Of a stretch of 48,133 nt of DNA, positions 23,355-32,966 are shown piece by piece. Position 1 is the stretch's first letter. The number at the start of each line of letters is the position of its first letter. Source of the DNA: Gammaproteobacteria bacterium (GTDB lineage Bacteria; Pseudomonadota; Gammaproteobacteria; JASBUN01); contig JASBUN010000039.1 in NCBI GenBank assembly GCA_030147845.1, positions 1 through 48,133 on the forward strand, in the 5' to 3' direction. The notes below the pieces were generated by a model. That model was not told the origin of the DNA and searched no databases. It saw only the letters and a list, made by a program, of their open reading frames with translations. Both the position numbers and the translations under genes were made by a program.

Positions 23355-24278
23355 CTACTCTCCGGGTCCAGGTGGTGCGGATGGCGCCCCATAAAGTAAC
23401 ATACTTGGATCGCGTTTCAGCTCCTCGGTTAACTGACGCACGTTCTCGCTGGTCTGACGAAGCTCGTCGAGTAGTGCATGCGCCTGCGGTATCGTATCGG
23501 CGGCGATCTGCCCGACATTGTTGCTGGTCGCGTCTACCGCCTTACGTACACGGGTGCTAGCGGTGGCAACCGAACTGGCCATGGTTTGTAGCGAATTCGC
23601 GGCATTCGAGATATCCGAAAGTAAATCGGGCAATTGTCGACTCGCCGTGCGCGCGTTGCGCATCGTACCGGCGAAGTCGGCTAGCGATCGCGTCAGCGTC
23701 TTCGATTGAGCCGCCAGCGCCGTGGTGATCACGTTCAAATTTTTCAATGATGTTGCCACCAATTTACGATTATCAGAACCCAAAAGATCATTCATACGGT
23801 TGGACGTCTCGGTCAGATTTTCGAGCAGCTTGGACAACGTACGGTCAAGTCTTCCCAACAGTGACGGCCGGCTCTTGATGACTGGATAGCGCTGACCCGG
23901 TGCGGCTTTCAACGGCGGTGCGTCACGGCTGCCGCCGGTCAGATTGATGTTCGCCAACCCGGTGAGCCCTTGCGTTTCGAGCGTAGCGACCGTATCGGTT
24001 TTGATCGGCGTGCCTTCCCGTATCCCCAGCAGCAAACGCACCCGCTGCGGATTATCAGGATCCAGCGTGATACTACGTACGTTGCCGACGTTGACACCAC
24101 GATATTTGACTGCCGCATCTTTGCTCAACCCCGACACCGATTCACTCATGTAAACGATGTAGGAATCGTAGTCTTTACCGGCCTGTCCTGAGCCCAACCA
24201 AAGGATGCCGCCGATCAAGGCAGCGCCCAAGACAAGCACGAAGATGCCGACCAGAGTGTAGGTAGCTTTGGAGTTCAT
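23355..24278 (-). CDS. mlaD: MCE-domain lipid transporter component (MlaD-like)
   Basis: The 307-residue protein has one N-terminal membrane helix (about 6-29), then the MCE domain (about 36-115) with VSGLSKDAAVKYRGVNVGNV and a TLETQGLTGL region. A long helical tail with TMASSVATASTRVRK and other amphipathic repeats could form the needle or barrel seen in larger MCE proteins. It is longer than E. coli MlaD (183 aa) and closer to the Paq/Ttg2C type. It forms the periplasmic ring that carries phospholipids. The TAG stop is four bases before the lipoprotein gene. Confidence 0.85.
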   Translation of the reverse strand: MNSKATYTLVGIFVLVLGAALIGGILWLGSGQAGKDYDSYIVYMSESVSGLSKDAAVKYRGVNVGNVRSITLDPDNPQRVRLLLGIREGTPIKTDTVATLETQGLTGLANINLTGGSRDAPPLKAAPGQRYPVIKSRPSLLGRLDRTLSKLLENLTETSNRMNDLLGSDNRKLVATSLKNLNVITTALAAQSKTLTRSLADFAGTMRNARTASRQLPDLLSDISNAANSLQTMASSVATASTRVRKAVDATSNNVGQIAADTIPQAHALLDELRQTSENVRQLTEELKRDPSMLLYGAPSAPPGPGE

Positions 24279-25063
24279 GTTTGGCCCTGCGCTGCTCGGC
24301 CCCGAGGCCCCTGAAAGAAATCCATTACTAACGGATCGCTGGACTGTACCACTTCACGGACGGTCCCCTGCGCCAGTATTTTCGCCTGCCCCAGCAACAC
24401 CACACGGTCGGCAACGCGCGAGATCGAATCCATGTCGTGCGTCACCATGACGATGGTCAAACCCAAGGATGCACGCAGACTAAGCACTAATTCATCTAGA
24501 CCGTCAGCGCTAATCGGATCGAGGCCCGAACTCGGTTCATCCAAGAACAGCAACTCCGGGTCCAGCGCCAGGGCCCGCGCCAGGGCCGCACGCTTGCGCA
24601 TCCCACCGCTTAGCTGACCGGGATACAAGGCCGCGGCATCGGGCGTTAATCCGACCAACGCAATTTTCAGGCTCGCCAGCTCTCGAATGAGGCCATCGCT
24701 AATATGAGTGTGCTCGCGCAGCGGTACGGCAACATTATCGAGCACCGTAAGGCCGCTGAAAAGAGCGCCGTTTTGAAACAATACACCGATTCGCTGCCGC
24801 AGGCCCAATGCCCGTTTTGCACCCAGTCCGGTAATGCTTTGGCCGAAGACGCTCACCGAACCTTTGGTCGGACGCTCTAACATCACCATCTCGCGCATCA
24901 GCGTCGACTTACCACTGCCGCTGCCGCCAACGATCGCCAAAATCTCGCCACGAAATACTTGTAAGCTGATGTTGTCGTGCACGACTTTCGTGCCGAAACG
25001 CGTGCTGACACCGCGTACATCGATGATCGCGGTCTGACCGTGCTGCTGTGTCTCTGTTGTCAT
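24275..25063 (-). CDS. mlaF: ABC transporter ATPase (MlaF-like)
   Basis: The 262-residue ATPase has Walker A GGSGSGKST (46-54), signature LSGGM, Walker B LLFLDEPSSGLDP, and switch His in VMVTHDMDS. The first residues and the sequence around RIGVLFQNGALFSGLTV match MlaF/Ttg2A. It overlaps the MCE gene by 4 bases and the permease gene by 4 bases, as expected for one complex. It powers the MlaE permease. Confidence 0.9.
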   Translation of the reverse strand: MTTETQQHGQTAIIDVRGVSTRFGTKVVHDNISLQVFRGEILAIVGGSGSGKSTLMREMVMLERPTKGSVSVFGQSITGLGAKRALGLRQRIGVLFQNGALFSGLTVLDNVAVPLREHTHISDGLIRELASLKIALVGLTPDAAALYPGQLSGGMRKRAALARALALDPELLFLDEPSSGLDPISADGLDELVLSLRASLGLTIVMVTHDMDSISRVADRVVLLGQAKILAQGTVREVVQSSDPLVMDFFQGPRGRAAQGQT

Positions 25064-26187
25064 AAGCCAAACCAGCTAAATACTACCGAAAAGACCGCAT
25101 CGATAATGATCACAAGTAAAATCGCCTGCACCACACTCATGGTAGTCCGTCGGCCGACGCTTTCCGCGCTGCCGGTAACCTGAAACCCCTGGTAGCAGCC
25201 GACCATGGCGATGACGGCCGCAAATACCGGCGCCTTGCCGACACCAAGGAGATAACTGTGCAGGGTCACGGCATACCCGAGCCGATCAATAAATGCGTAG
25301 AAGCCGACACCCATCATAGCCGCAGACATCAGCATGCCACCGAGAATGCCCATAATGTCGGCAAACACAGTCAGCAACGGCAGCGCGATCACCAAAGCCA
25401 GCAGTTTCGGTAAAACCAACAGTTCCATGGGTGCAATGCCAATGGCACGCAACGCGTCGACCTCTTCGGTCACCTTCATGGTACCGATTTGCGCCGCATA
25501 GGCCGACCCGGTACGCCCGGCAACGATGATCGCGGTGATCAGGGGCGCCAACTCACGTACCATCGATACGCCAACCAGATCGGCGATAAATATACTGGCG
25601 CCATAAAGGCGCAGTTGCGCCCCGCCCTGATAGGCGATAACCACACCCAGAAGAAAAGCCAACAACCCGACGATGGGAAGTGCGCGGTGGCCGGCGTGCG
25701 CCAGCTCATCGAATACCTGACGCCAGCGGAAACGCAACGGACGCAGCATCAACGGGGCTGCGGTGGCCGCCGCCTCGCCCACGAACGCCAACACACCCAG
25801 ACTCTCATTGATTCGCCCAACGGTGGCGCGACCGATTCCCTCTAGCGTGTCCATGTGCGCGGCTTGCGGCACATCGGCCGGCAATCCAACCGCGCCAATC
25901 AGATCGAGCAGTGTCCGGGCCTCCGCCGAAGCGCCGGTTATATGCACGTTGCGCCCACGCGCGCGCAGTTGCGCGGCGGTACGAAACAATAACCACGCGC
26001 CAGCCGTATCGATGCTTAGAATGTCGCTCAGATCGAACTCAATTTCTCCGTCGCGCGGCCAGTTGAAGCGCCGCAATTGCGGCTCCAGCGCGAGCAAATT
26101 CATGAGACGCCAGCTTCCGCTGCATCGCACCGTATTCCGATCCAGATGAAGAGCGGCGCTGGCTTGAGGGTTCGGTTTAGGATTCAT
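25060..26187 (-). CDS. mlaE: STAS-MlaE fusion permease of the lipid ABC transporter
   Basis: The 375-residue protein starts MNPKPNPQASA. Its first 115 residues form a STAS domain (DLSDILSIDTAGAWLLF; the role normally played by MlaB). The MlaE permease follows (about 140-375) with RPLRFRWRQVFDE, the central VRELAPLITAIIVAGRTGSAYAA, EEVDALRAIGI and a hydrophobic C-terminus. The fusion replaces a separate mlaB gene. The gene begins 65 bases after pstB and may be co-transcribed with the pst operon. A short stem CTGGC/GCCAG (about 26217-26236) lies in the gap. Confidence 0.9.
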   Translation of the reverse strand: MNPKPNPQASAALHLDRNTVRCSGSWRLMNLLALEPQLRRFNWPRDGEIEFDLSDILSIDTAGAWLLFRTAAQLRARGRNVHITGASAEARTLLDLIGAVGLPADVPQAAHMDTLEGIGRATVGRINESLGVLAFVGEAAATAAPLMLRPLRFRWRQVFDELAHAGHRALPIVGLLAFLLGVVIAYQGGAQLRLYGASIFIADLVGVSMVRELAPLITAIIVAGRTGSAYAAQIGTMKVTEEVDALRAIGIAPMELLVLPKLLALVIALPLLTVFADIMGILGGMLMSAAMMGVGFYAFIDRLGYAVTLHSYLLGVGKAPVFAAVIAMVGCYQGFQVTGSAESVGRRTTMSVVQAILLVIIIDAVFSVVFSWFGL

Positions 26188-26252
26188 CGGAAACGAATGT
26201 CACCGATTTTGAGCACGCTGGCAAGTCTCCTAGCCAGGTGCGCAGGCTTGGC

Positions 26253-27134
26253 TTAGCCGTAGCGGCCAGTTATGTAGTCTTCGGTCTGCTTCAGATGGGG
26301 CGTTGTGAAGATGGTATTGGTGTCGTTGAACTCGATCAGCTCGCCGAGATACAGGAAGGCGGTAAAGTCCGAAACCCGGGCAGCCTGCTGCATATTGTGA
26401 GTCACAATGACTATGGTGTACTCATCTTTGAGTTCGTTGATCAATTCTTCGATCTTGAGGGTGGAAATCGGGTCCAGAGCGGAAGCCGGCTCATCAAGCA
26501 GCATAACCGCCGGTTTCACCGCGATCGCGCGTGCGATACACAAACGCTGCTGTTGACCACCCGATAACTGCGTGCCGACTTGTTTCAGCTTGTCCTTGAT
26601 CTCGTCCCACAACGCGGCCTTCTTCAACGCCCATTCCACGCGCTCGTCCATATCCGGGCGCGGAAGACGTTCGTATAGGCGCACGCCGAACGCGATGTTG
26701 TCATAAATACTCATTGGAAACGGCGTCGGTTTCTGGAACACCATGCCGATCTTGGCGCGCAATTTGTTCAGATCTTGCTGTTTATCCAGAATGTTGGCGC
26801 CGTCGAGCAATACCTCGCCGCTGGCGCGTTGATCCGGGTACAACTCGTAGATGCGATTAAACACCCGCAACAACGTCGACTTGCCACAACCGGATGGGCC
26901 AATGAAGGCGGTGACCTGCTTCTCGGGGATTTTCAGACTGATTTGCTTTAGTGCCTGATATTTGCCGTAGTGGAAATCCAATCCGCTGACGGTAAGTTTG
27001 GGCGCATTCGCCGCTCCCGAGCCGCCGCCCGGACGCTGCGTGCTGGGACGCAGATCAGCACGCTTGCTGGCTGGCATTCGAGCACTGGGGTTTTGTGCCG
27101 TGGGCATACCGCTGGACGCATTCATATCGTTCAT
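26253..27134 (-). CDS. pstB: Phosphate ABC transporter ATPase PstB
   Basis: The 293-residue protein has Walker [10 protein letters not shown] (79-87), signature [14 protein letters not shown], Walker [14 protein letters not shown] and [12 protein letters not shown]. It is a typical PstB, but the first 45 residues (MNDMNASSG...) are an Ala/Pro/Gly-rich extension absent from E. coli PstB. The start at 27134 lies 12 bases after pstA; an internal start could also be used. No phoU gene follows; an Mla-type lipid transporter does. Confidence 0.92.
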   Translation of the reverse strand: MNDMNASSGMPTAQNPSARMPASKRADLRPSTQRPGGGSGAANAPKLTVSGLDFHYGKYQALKQISLKIPEKQVTAFIGPSGCGKSTLLRVFNRIYELYPDQRASGEVLLDGANILDKQQDLNKLRAKIGMVFQKPTPFPMSIYDNIAFGVRLYERLPRPDMDERVEWALKKAALWDEIKDKLKQVGTQLSGGQQQRLCIARAIAVKPAVMLLDEPASALDPISTLKIEELINELKDEYTIVIVTHNMQQAARVSDFTAFLYLGELIEFNDTNTIFTTPHLKQTEDYITGRYG

Positions 27135-27146
27135 CGCTCGACTAGC

Positions 27147-27989
27147 TTAGGAACTGGACCGATGGCCGCGGAGAAACACCCGCGCCAGAATATTCAAAAC
27201 CAGGATACTGAATGTAATCAGTAGCGCGCCTGCCCAGGCCAGATGCTGCCAATCCTCGTACGGACTCATAGCAAATTGGAAAATGACCACGGGCAAATTA
27301 GCCATCGGTTGATTGAGGTTAGTTGACCAAAATTGGTTGTTCAACGCCGTAAACAGCAAAGGGGCTGTTTCACCACTGATACGCGCGACTCCCAATAGCA
27401 CGCCGGTCAAAATACCGGCGCGCGCGGCCCGATAAACAATCGTAGTCACCACCTTCCACTGTGGTGCACCGAGGGCCGCAGCGGCCTCGCGCATGGTATC
27501 GGGTACCAATCGCAGCATGTCTTCGGTAGTGCGGACCACGACCGGGATAACAATCAGCGCCAGCGCCAGGCTACCCGCCAAAGCGGAAAAATGCCCCATG
27601 CTGACGACGATGACTTCGTAGATGAAGACACCGATGATGATGGACGGGGCGCTCAATAGGATATCGTTGACGAAGCGCACGACCGGTGCGATGCGGGATG
27701 CACGCCCAAATTCGGATAAGTAGGTTCCAGCCAAAATACCCACCGGCGTACCAACCAAGACGCCGACACCCGTCATGATGACGCTGCCGACAATTGCATT
27801 GATCAGGCCACCTTCACTGCCCGGCGGCGGTGTAATTTTGGTGAAAATATCGGCATTGATCCACGGTAAACCGTTGCTCAATAACGTCCACAGCAACCAC
27901 ACCAACCAGAACAGTCCGAACACCGTAGCGAGTACGGAGACGGTAAGATTGAAGCCGTTGATCAAACGTCGTCGCGTGTACAGGTTCAC
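27147..27989 (-). CDS. pstA: Phosphate ABC transporter permease PstA
   Basis: I chose GTG 27989, ten bases after the pstC stop, because AAGGGGG lies 5 bases upstream. A GTG at 28019 lies in frame inside pstC and lacks that support. The 280-residue permease has six hydrophobic segments and the EAA loop [34 protein letters not shown] and [14 protein letters not shown] are typical PstA motifs. It pairs with PstC in the inner membrane. Confidence 0.92.
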   Translation of the reverse strand: MNLYTRRRLINGFNLTVSVLATVFGLFWLVWLLWTLLSNGLPWINADIFTKITPPPGSEGGLINAIVGSVIMTGVGVLVGTPVGILAGTYLSEFGRASRIAPVVRFVNDILLSAPSIIIGVFIYEVIVVSMGHFSALAGSLALALIVIPVVVRTTEDMLRLVPDTMREAAAALGAPQWKVVTTIVYRAARAGILTGVLLGVARISGETAPLLFTALNNQFWSTNLNQPMANLPVVIFQFAMSPYEDWQHLAWAGALLITFSILVLNILARVFLRGHRSSS

Positions 27990-27999
27990 GGCTTCCCCC

Positions 28000-28974
28000 T
28001 TAGCTCCGTTTGCCTTCACGCGCGGTGAGGCGCATCAATAAGAGTTTGGCCAGAGAGAGCACCACAAACGTGATGAGAAACAGAATCAGCCCCAACGCGA
28101 TCAATGACGAGGTGTAGATGCTACCAACCGCCTCGGTGAATTCATTCGCCAGCGTCGAAGAAATGGTGTTGCCTGGGTTGAATAACGAAGCGCTAATCTC
28201 GTGGGCATTGCCAATGACAAAAGTAACCGCCATGGTTTCGCCCAATGCACGCCCCAAGCCAAGCATGATGCCGCCGATGACACCGACTTTGGTGTAAGGC
28301 AGTACGACATAGCGCACGACCTCCCAGGTCGTCGCACCGAGCCCGTAAGCCGATTCCTTTAATACCGTCGGCACGACATCGAACACATCGCGCATAACCG
28401 CGGTGATGAACGGTATGACCATGATGGCGAGGATTAGGCCGGCGGTAAACATACCGATACCCATCGGCGGCCCGTCAAACAACGGACCGATCACCGGCCA
28501 CGAGCCAATATGGTCGGTAACCCACGGCTGGATGTAATCGGCGAATAAGGGCGAAAACACAAACAGGCCCCACATGCCGTAGATAATGCTGGGTATGGCG
28601 GCCAACAATTCGATAGCAACGCCGATGGGACGCTTGAGCCAGCGCGGCGCCAATTCGGTAATGAATAAGGCGATACCGAAACTGACCGGCACGGCGATAA
28701 TCAGGGCGATGGCAGAGGTCACCAGGGTGCCGAAAATGGCCACCAATGCACCAAATTCATTGGTGACCGGATTCCATTCCGTGCTGGTCAGGAAACCAAA
28801 ACCGAATTTTTTCAGTGCGGGATAGGCGCCGACGAGCAACGAAATGACGATGCCAATGACCACCGCCAACACGAAAATGGCGAATAAGCGGGTTGCTCCG
28901 CGAAAAATGCGATCAAGCATTGCACCGCGTTGCATGCGGGCCGCGCTGACGTCAACCGACAGTTCCTGTTCCAA
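28000..28974 (-). CDS. pstC: Phosphate ABC transporter permease PstC
   Basis: The 324-residue permease begins at TTG 28974 with GGGAG 6 bases upstream. ATG starts at residues 14 and 19 are alternatives. It has six membrane segments and the EAA loop [25 protein letters not shown] and [13 protein letters not shown] are conserved PstC features. It is separated from pstS by 117 bases with a small palindrome, which may tune expression of the permease below that of the binding protein. Confidence 0.92.
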   Translation of the reverse strand: MEQELSVDVSAARMQRGAMLDRIFRGATRLFAIFVLAVVIGIVISLLVGAYPALKKFGFGFLTSTEWNPVTNEFGALVAIFGTLVTSAIALIIAVPVSFGIALFITELAPRWLKRPIGVAIELLAAIPSIIYGMWGLFVFSPLFADYIQPWVTDHIGSWPVIGPLFDGPPMGIGMFTAGLILAIMVIPFITAVMRDVFDVVPTVLKESAYGLGATTWEVVRYVVLPYTKVGVIGGIMLGLGRALGETMAVTFVIGNAHEISASLFNPGNTISSTLANEFTEAVGSIYTSSLIALGLILFLITFVVLSLAKLLLMRLTAREGKRS

Positions 28975-29015
28975 TACCTACTCCCAATTCCCGGGGAACA
29001 AGTGAATACGGAGGA

Positions 29016-29028
29016 GCTGGTTACCAGC
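29016..29028. other. Small palindrome between pstS and pstC
   Basis: GCTGG-TTA-CCAGC is a perfect 13-base palindrome in the 117-base gap between the pstS stop and the pstC start. As RNA it could form a 5-bp hairpin. Such hairpins often stabilise the upstream binding-protein mRNA. No T-run follows. Confidence 0.3.
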
Positions 29029-29091
29029 CCCCCCGCATGCAGTCAGGTTTAGGTCCTCAGAACAGCATTCCGAGGCGTTCTTGGCCGTGGA

Positions 29092-30156
29092 TTACTTACC
29101 TTGCCAAACCGCCTCGCCGTTCGAACCCTTGATTTCTTTCTTCCAGGTATGCTCCACCAGACTCACGACGTTGGCTGGCATGGGAACATAATCCAGCTTC
29201 TGCGCCATCGAGTCACCGTGGTGATATGCCCAGTCGAAGAATTTCAGCACAGCACGTCCGGTCGCCGGCTTTTCCTGGTCTTTGTAGACCAAGATGAAGG
29301 TCGCGCCCGTTATCGGCCAACTCTTGGCGCCCGGCTGGTCGGTCAAGACCATATAGAACCCCGGAGCATGCGACCAATCCGCGTTGGCCGCGGCGGCCTT
29401 GAAGTTCTCGCTGGTCGGGGCTACGTAATGGCCCGCTTGGTTGCGTAGATTAACGTGATTCATCTTGTTCTGCAAAGCGTAGGCGTATTCGACGTAGCCT
29501 ATGGATCCCTTGATACGCTTGACATACGACGCCACACCTTCATTGCCCTTGCCACCAACACCGGCCGGCCATGACACGGACTTATTGTTGCCCACTTTTT
29601 CTTTCCACTGACTGCTGACCTTAGACAGATAGTTGGTGAAGATCCAGGTGGTGCCCGATCCGTCTGCCCGGTGTACGACCGTGATTGACTTCTTCGGCAG
29701 CTTTATGCCCGGATTTTCCGCCGCGATGCGGGAATCGTCCCAGTGCTTGATCTTGCCCAGGAAAATATCGGCCAACAGATCACCAGACAGGCGCAGCTTA
29801 CCGTGCGGGATACCGGGAACGTTGACGACCGGCACCACACCGCCCATGACCATGGGGAATTGCATCAATCCGGCCTTATTCAGCTCTTCGGCGGTCAACG
29901 GTGCATCGGAAGCACCGAAATCGACGGTCTTGGCTTTGATCTGCTTAATGCCGCCGCCAGAACCGATCGACTGGTAGTTCATCTTCACGCCCGTCTCATG
30001 GGCATATTTTTCCGCCCACTTGGCGTATACCGGATAGGGGAAGGTGGCGCCAGCGCCGGAGATCGTCTCTCCCGCCGTCGCACTGGTAGCAGAGACGACG
30101 CCCAGGCACGCAAGCGCGGCGGCGGCGATCAAGCCCTTTGTACGTTTGCCAAACAT
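29092..30156 (-). CDS. pstS: Phosphate-binding protein PstS
   Basis: ATG 30156 is chosen because GAGGAG lies 6 bases before it; an upstream frame start lacks this. The 354-residue product has a signal peptide (cut near ATSATAG/ET at residue 29), then ISGAGATFPYPVYAKW, SIGSGGGIKQI, DFGASDAPL, and RADGSGTTWIFTNYL. These loops bind phosphate. It is the first gene of pstSCAB. Three PhoB-like repeats lie about 106-136 bases upstream, so it should be induced by phosphate starvation. Confidence 0.95.
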   Translation of the reverse strand: MFGKRTKGLIAAAALACLGVVSATSATAGETISGAGATFPYPVYAKWAEKYAHETGVKMNYQSIGSGGGIKQIKAKTVDFGASDAPLTAEELNKAGLMQFPMVMGGVVPVVNVPGIPHGKLRLSGDLLADIFLGKIKHWDDSRIAAENPGIKLPKKSITVVHRADGSGTTWIFTNYLSKVSSQWKEKVGNNKSVSWPAGVGGKGNEGVASYVKRIKGSIGYVEYAYALQNKMNHVNLRNQAGHYVAPTSENFKAAAANADWSHAPGFYMVLTDQPGAKSWPITGATFILVYKDQEKPATGRAVLKFFDWAYHHGDSMAQKLDYVPMPANVVSLVEHTWKKEIKGSNGEAVWQGK

Positions 30157-30261
30157 GTGTTGCTCCTCATTCAGTAGTAACCATAGCGGCACAGTCAAAA
30201 TCCGAAGACTGCTCGTGAATACGGACATCGGCCTTTGTCGTGATGTCACTGGGGGCATAGT

Positions 30262-30292
30262 GTTACAGGGCTATGTTACGGTTTGTTTACAG
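30262..30292 (-). promoter_or_regulatory. Pho box upstream of pstS
   Basis: On the minus strand CTGTAAA (30292-30286), CCGTAAC (30281-30275) and CTGTAAC (30268-30262) repeat with 11- and 13-base steps. PhoB binds tandem 7-mers of CTGTNAT type spaced 11 bases apart. The site lies upstream of the pstS start and in the right direction. The number of bound PhoB dimers is not known. Confidence 0.6.
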
Positions 30293-30299
30293 TCCGCAA

Positions 30300-30605
30300 A
30301 ATCAGTTTATCTTACTGATATATAACAATAAGTTAAATCTAATGATTAAATTTGCGATGCACCGGCGCAACGCGTGCACAGGCATACGGAGTTATGAGGG
30401 TGGATCGGGGGACTTGCGCGCCGAGCGTAGCGCGCTTTTGTTGCCTATTTGTTACCGTTGTCGCGGCAAGTCGGTGGTGCGCCGGTAGCGGCCGGACAAT
30501 CGCCGATACGAGCGCTGCGAGGTCGGTCGCGGACGCAGTACCGGCGCAGGCCGGGATATCGATGGCGGCTGAACCCAACGCGATTTACGCATTGATGGTC
30601 GCGCG
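30300..30605. other. Gene-free stretch between pstS and the lipoprotein-pilin gene
   Basis: The first 50 bases or so (to 30352) are AT-rich (for example TTATCTTACTGATATATAAC). The remainder is GC-rich and has no convincing gene, ribosome-binding site or strong hairpin. Short frames on both strands give low-complexity arginine/alanine-rich translations. Confidence 0.5.
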
Positions 30606-32756
30606 TCAGCGGCATACGGCCGGTAGATATTTGGGCTCCACATCACCGCCGCAGCGCCAACGTAGTTGACCGTCGCCGCCGCTGCTCGGTTGTAACCACA
30701 CGTGCTTACCGTTTAACCGCGCATAGCCCGTGAACGTAATCACGATGACGCCATTAGCAGGCGCGATGGTAATACGGTTATTTTTGGTCGCCGCGTTCAA
30801 CCCTTCCATCGCTGCGATTTCCTCCCGGTCGGGGAACCTTCGCTGGCGCGCATAAAAACGGTCCACCGCGTCACGCGCGTGCGCCGTGTCTGCCAGCGCC
30901 GCTGCGACAATTGAGCGCATGACGTAGTCTTGATAGGCCGGAATGGCGACCGCGGCCAGAACGCCGACAGCCGCGACGCTCGCCATGTTCTGTCCCAGCA
31001 ATATTTCCATGGGATTATTTTCGAAGGTCAGCTCGATGCCCAGGCGCGATGCATCGGCCTGAATGCGCAACCCATAGGTTCCGCGGCGCGGCAAATGCAA
31101 GTCCATTGCCGAGGGTAAACTTGCCAAATCGACGTTTACACCGGCAATATCGCCGAGCGTGCCAAGCAGAGAGACATAGGCATAGTAGAGCCGCCGCGGA
31201 GAATCGTCGATGGTTGTCGATGCCAGCATCAGCGATGATCCTAGCTGTTGACGTTGATGGTTTAGCACCCATTTTCCAATTGACTGCTTGCCGTGGTGCT
31301 CGAGGTGGTCTTTAAGCGGTTGCGGCAATCCCGAAATCAACAGATACCCGTCTTCGACCGTCCAATAGATATGCGACTTACCCCGTGCCCACAAACGTAT
31401 CCACGGCGGTATCTTCTCGGCGCCGGCGCGCTCAAACGCGCCAGCCATTAGCGATGGCAAGCGCAACATGTGATACTCGTGGCCAGCCGATTTCTGCACC
31501 TGATAGTCACTGCCGGGAATACGACGCAGGGCGTCAAGCAAATGCGTTAAGCGCGCCTGGTCCCGGATGCGCACGGCCACGAACTCACCGGCACGGTCGC
31601 TGAAGAAGAGCACTTCCGGACCCAAGGTTGCCAGCACATCGGCATAGGAAAGGCCGGAACTCGCCTTAAACTTAGCGGCGGCGGCTTGGTAGCCGGCGAA
31701 CGCCTGCGCGCCGACTTTCGCACGTAGTATGTGTTCGAGTTGTTCAAGTTGGGCCGCGCTCGGCATGGCCAGCGCGACGAGCGTGCGTGGATTGCCGACC
31801 GTCGCTAACGGCAGGTCCGGGGATACGCTGGGCACGAAGCGATCGAAATGCGCGCCCGGCACATCGACGATCAATCTCAGGCGCCCTTTACCCTGGCTCG
31901 CGCCCCAGCCAAATGCCATGTCCGCGACCTGATCCATGCCGCCCTCGCGCATCTTCTGCACTATCGCCGGCGGTAAAAACGGCGCCATATCGGTGGTCAT
32001 CGCCTTTACGTTGATCCACTCGAAAAAGCCTTGATGGCTGGCGTCGATCTGCTCTTCAAATGCATACATGCGTCGGTCTTTAGCCGGCTTCAAGCGCGCC
32101 AATTCAGCGTTGAAACTCTTTTCCGTCACACCTAGTCCCGCCATGGCGTACAACACGTGGCTGGATGCATCGAAATGCACGTACACGGCGCTGGGGCCGG
32201 CGCGGATGATACCGGCGCGTTCGGGATCCATATCTTGCGTGATCGACAAGCTCGGGCTTTGCGCCGTGAGCGTCTTCAACAAGCCGTTGGCGGCGTCGAC
32301 ATTGTCGACCGCCAAGCTCGCCGACAGCAGCACACTCGGCATAGGCGGATCAGACGGTAAGGGCCGCAACACGGCAAGCTCGACCGGCGAACGCAGTTGG
32401 AACAGCAACAGCGAATAGAATGCATCGGCTTTGGTCGATAGCTGGCCGCCGATGGCCGTCTTCACAGCGCTTCGTAGCCGTTCGACAATATTGGTATTTT
32501 CGGCGCTGCCCAGCACCGCACTGAGATAGGTGCCTTTGGGGGCGGCCAGAAATCCCCATGGATTGGGAACGCGCAGATAGGCAATGGCATTTTCCGGCAG
32601 TACGGCACGTAAGCTGGGTTCCGCCACCAACGGTTTAGCCGCCGGCGTCAACGCCACCGCCGCGGCATGCGTCGATCCCTGCTGCGCACGATCGGAACAA
32701 CCGACGAACGTCGCCAACACCGCCAACGCGATCGCTATCCAAATTGAACTGTTCAC
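30606..32756 (-). CDS. Large lipoprotein (DUF3352-like) with C-terminal type IV pilin-like domain
   Basis: From GTG 32756 (GGGGGA upstream) the product has 716 residues. It starts with a lipoprotein signal, ALAVLATFVGC, Cys20. A long region (about 40-580) with VLPENAIAYLRVPNP and repeated P-x-A-F-x-x-x-L modules resembles DUF3352-type surface or periplasmic proteins. Residues 591-716 look like a type IV pilin without its leader: VAAVGVLAAVAIPAYQDYV matches the pilin N-terminal helix. The end (QPSSGGDGQLRWRCGG, then KYLPAVCR) matches the pilin C-terminal disulfide loop with its two cysteines. No prepilin-peptidase site (G/FTLIE) is present. Anchored at both ends or not, its function is unknown; an adaptor of a pilus or envelope is a guess. 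Confidence 0.7.
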   Translation of the reverse strand: MNSSIWIAIALAVLATFVGCSDRAQQGSTHAAAVALTPAAKPLVAEPSLRAVLPENAIAYLRVPNPWGFLAAPKGTYLSAVLGSAENTNIVERLRSAVKTAIGGQLSTKADAFYSLLLFQLRSPVELAVLRPLPSDPPMPSVLLSASLAVDNVDAANGLLKTLTAQSPSLSITQDMDPERAGIIRAGPSAVYVHFDASSHVLYAMAGLGVTEKSFNAELARLKPAKDRRMYAFEEQIDASHQGFFEWINVKAMTTDMAPFLPPAIVQKMREGGMDQVADMAFGWGASQGKGRLRLIVDVPGAHFDRFVPSVSPDLPLATVGNPRTLVALAMPSAAQLEQLEHILRAKVGAQAFAGYQAAAAKFKASSGLSYADVLATLGPEVLFFSDRAGEFVAVRIRDQARLTHLLDALRRIPGSDYQVQKSAGHEYHMLRLPSLMAGAFERAGAEKIPPWIRLWARGKSHIYWTVEDGYLLISGLPQPLKDHLEHHGKQSIGKWVLNHQRQQLGSSLMLASTTIDDSPRRLYYAYVSLLGTLGDIAGVNVDLASLPSAMDLHLPRRGTYGLRIQADASRLGIELTFENNPMEILLGQNMASVAAVGVLAAVAIPAYQDYVMRSIVAAALADTAHARDAVDRFYARQRRFPDREEIAAMEGLNAATKNNRITIAPANGVIVITFTGYARLNGKHVWLQPSSGGDGQLRWRCGGDVEPKYLPAVCR

Positions 32757-32966
32757 TGCGTCTGTCCCCCAATGTAGTCTCGCGGCTATGCCAATCCGCG
32801 CCGCAGACATCGGGGCCGGCACTAGAAGAAACGCTGGTTAATTCGCTGAAACAACGCGGCTGGTGTTGAAACGCGGTGTGCAATGCGCCTTCACGGTGGG
32901 TATATCGCGTGTCGTCGCCGCTTCCCGCTGCGCCCTTGCCGCCTCGATCAACTAAATCAACGTTCC

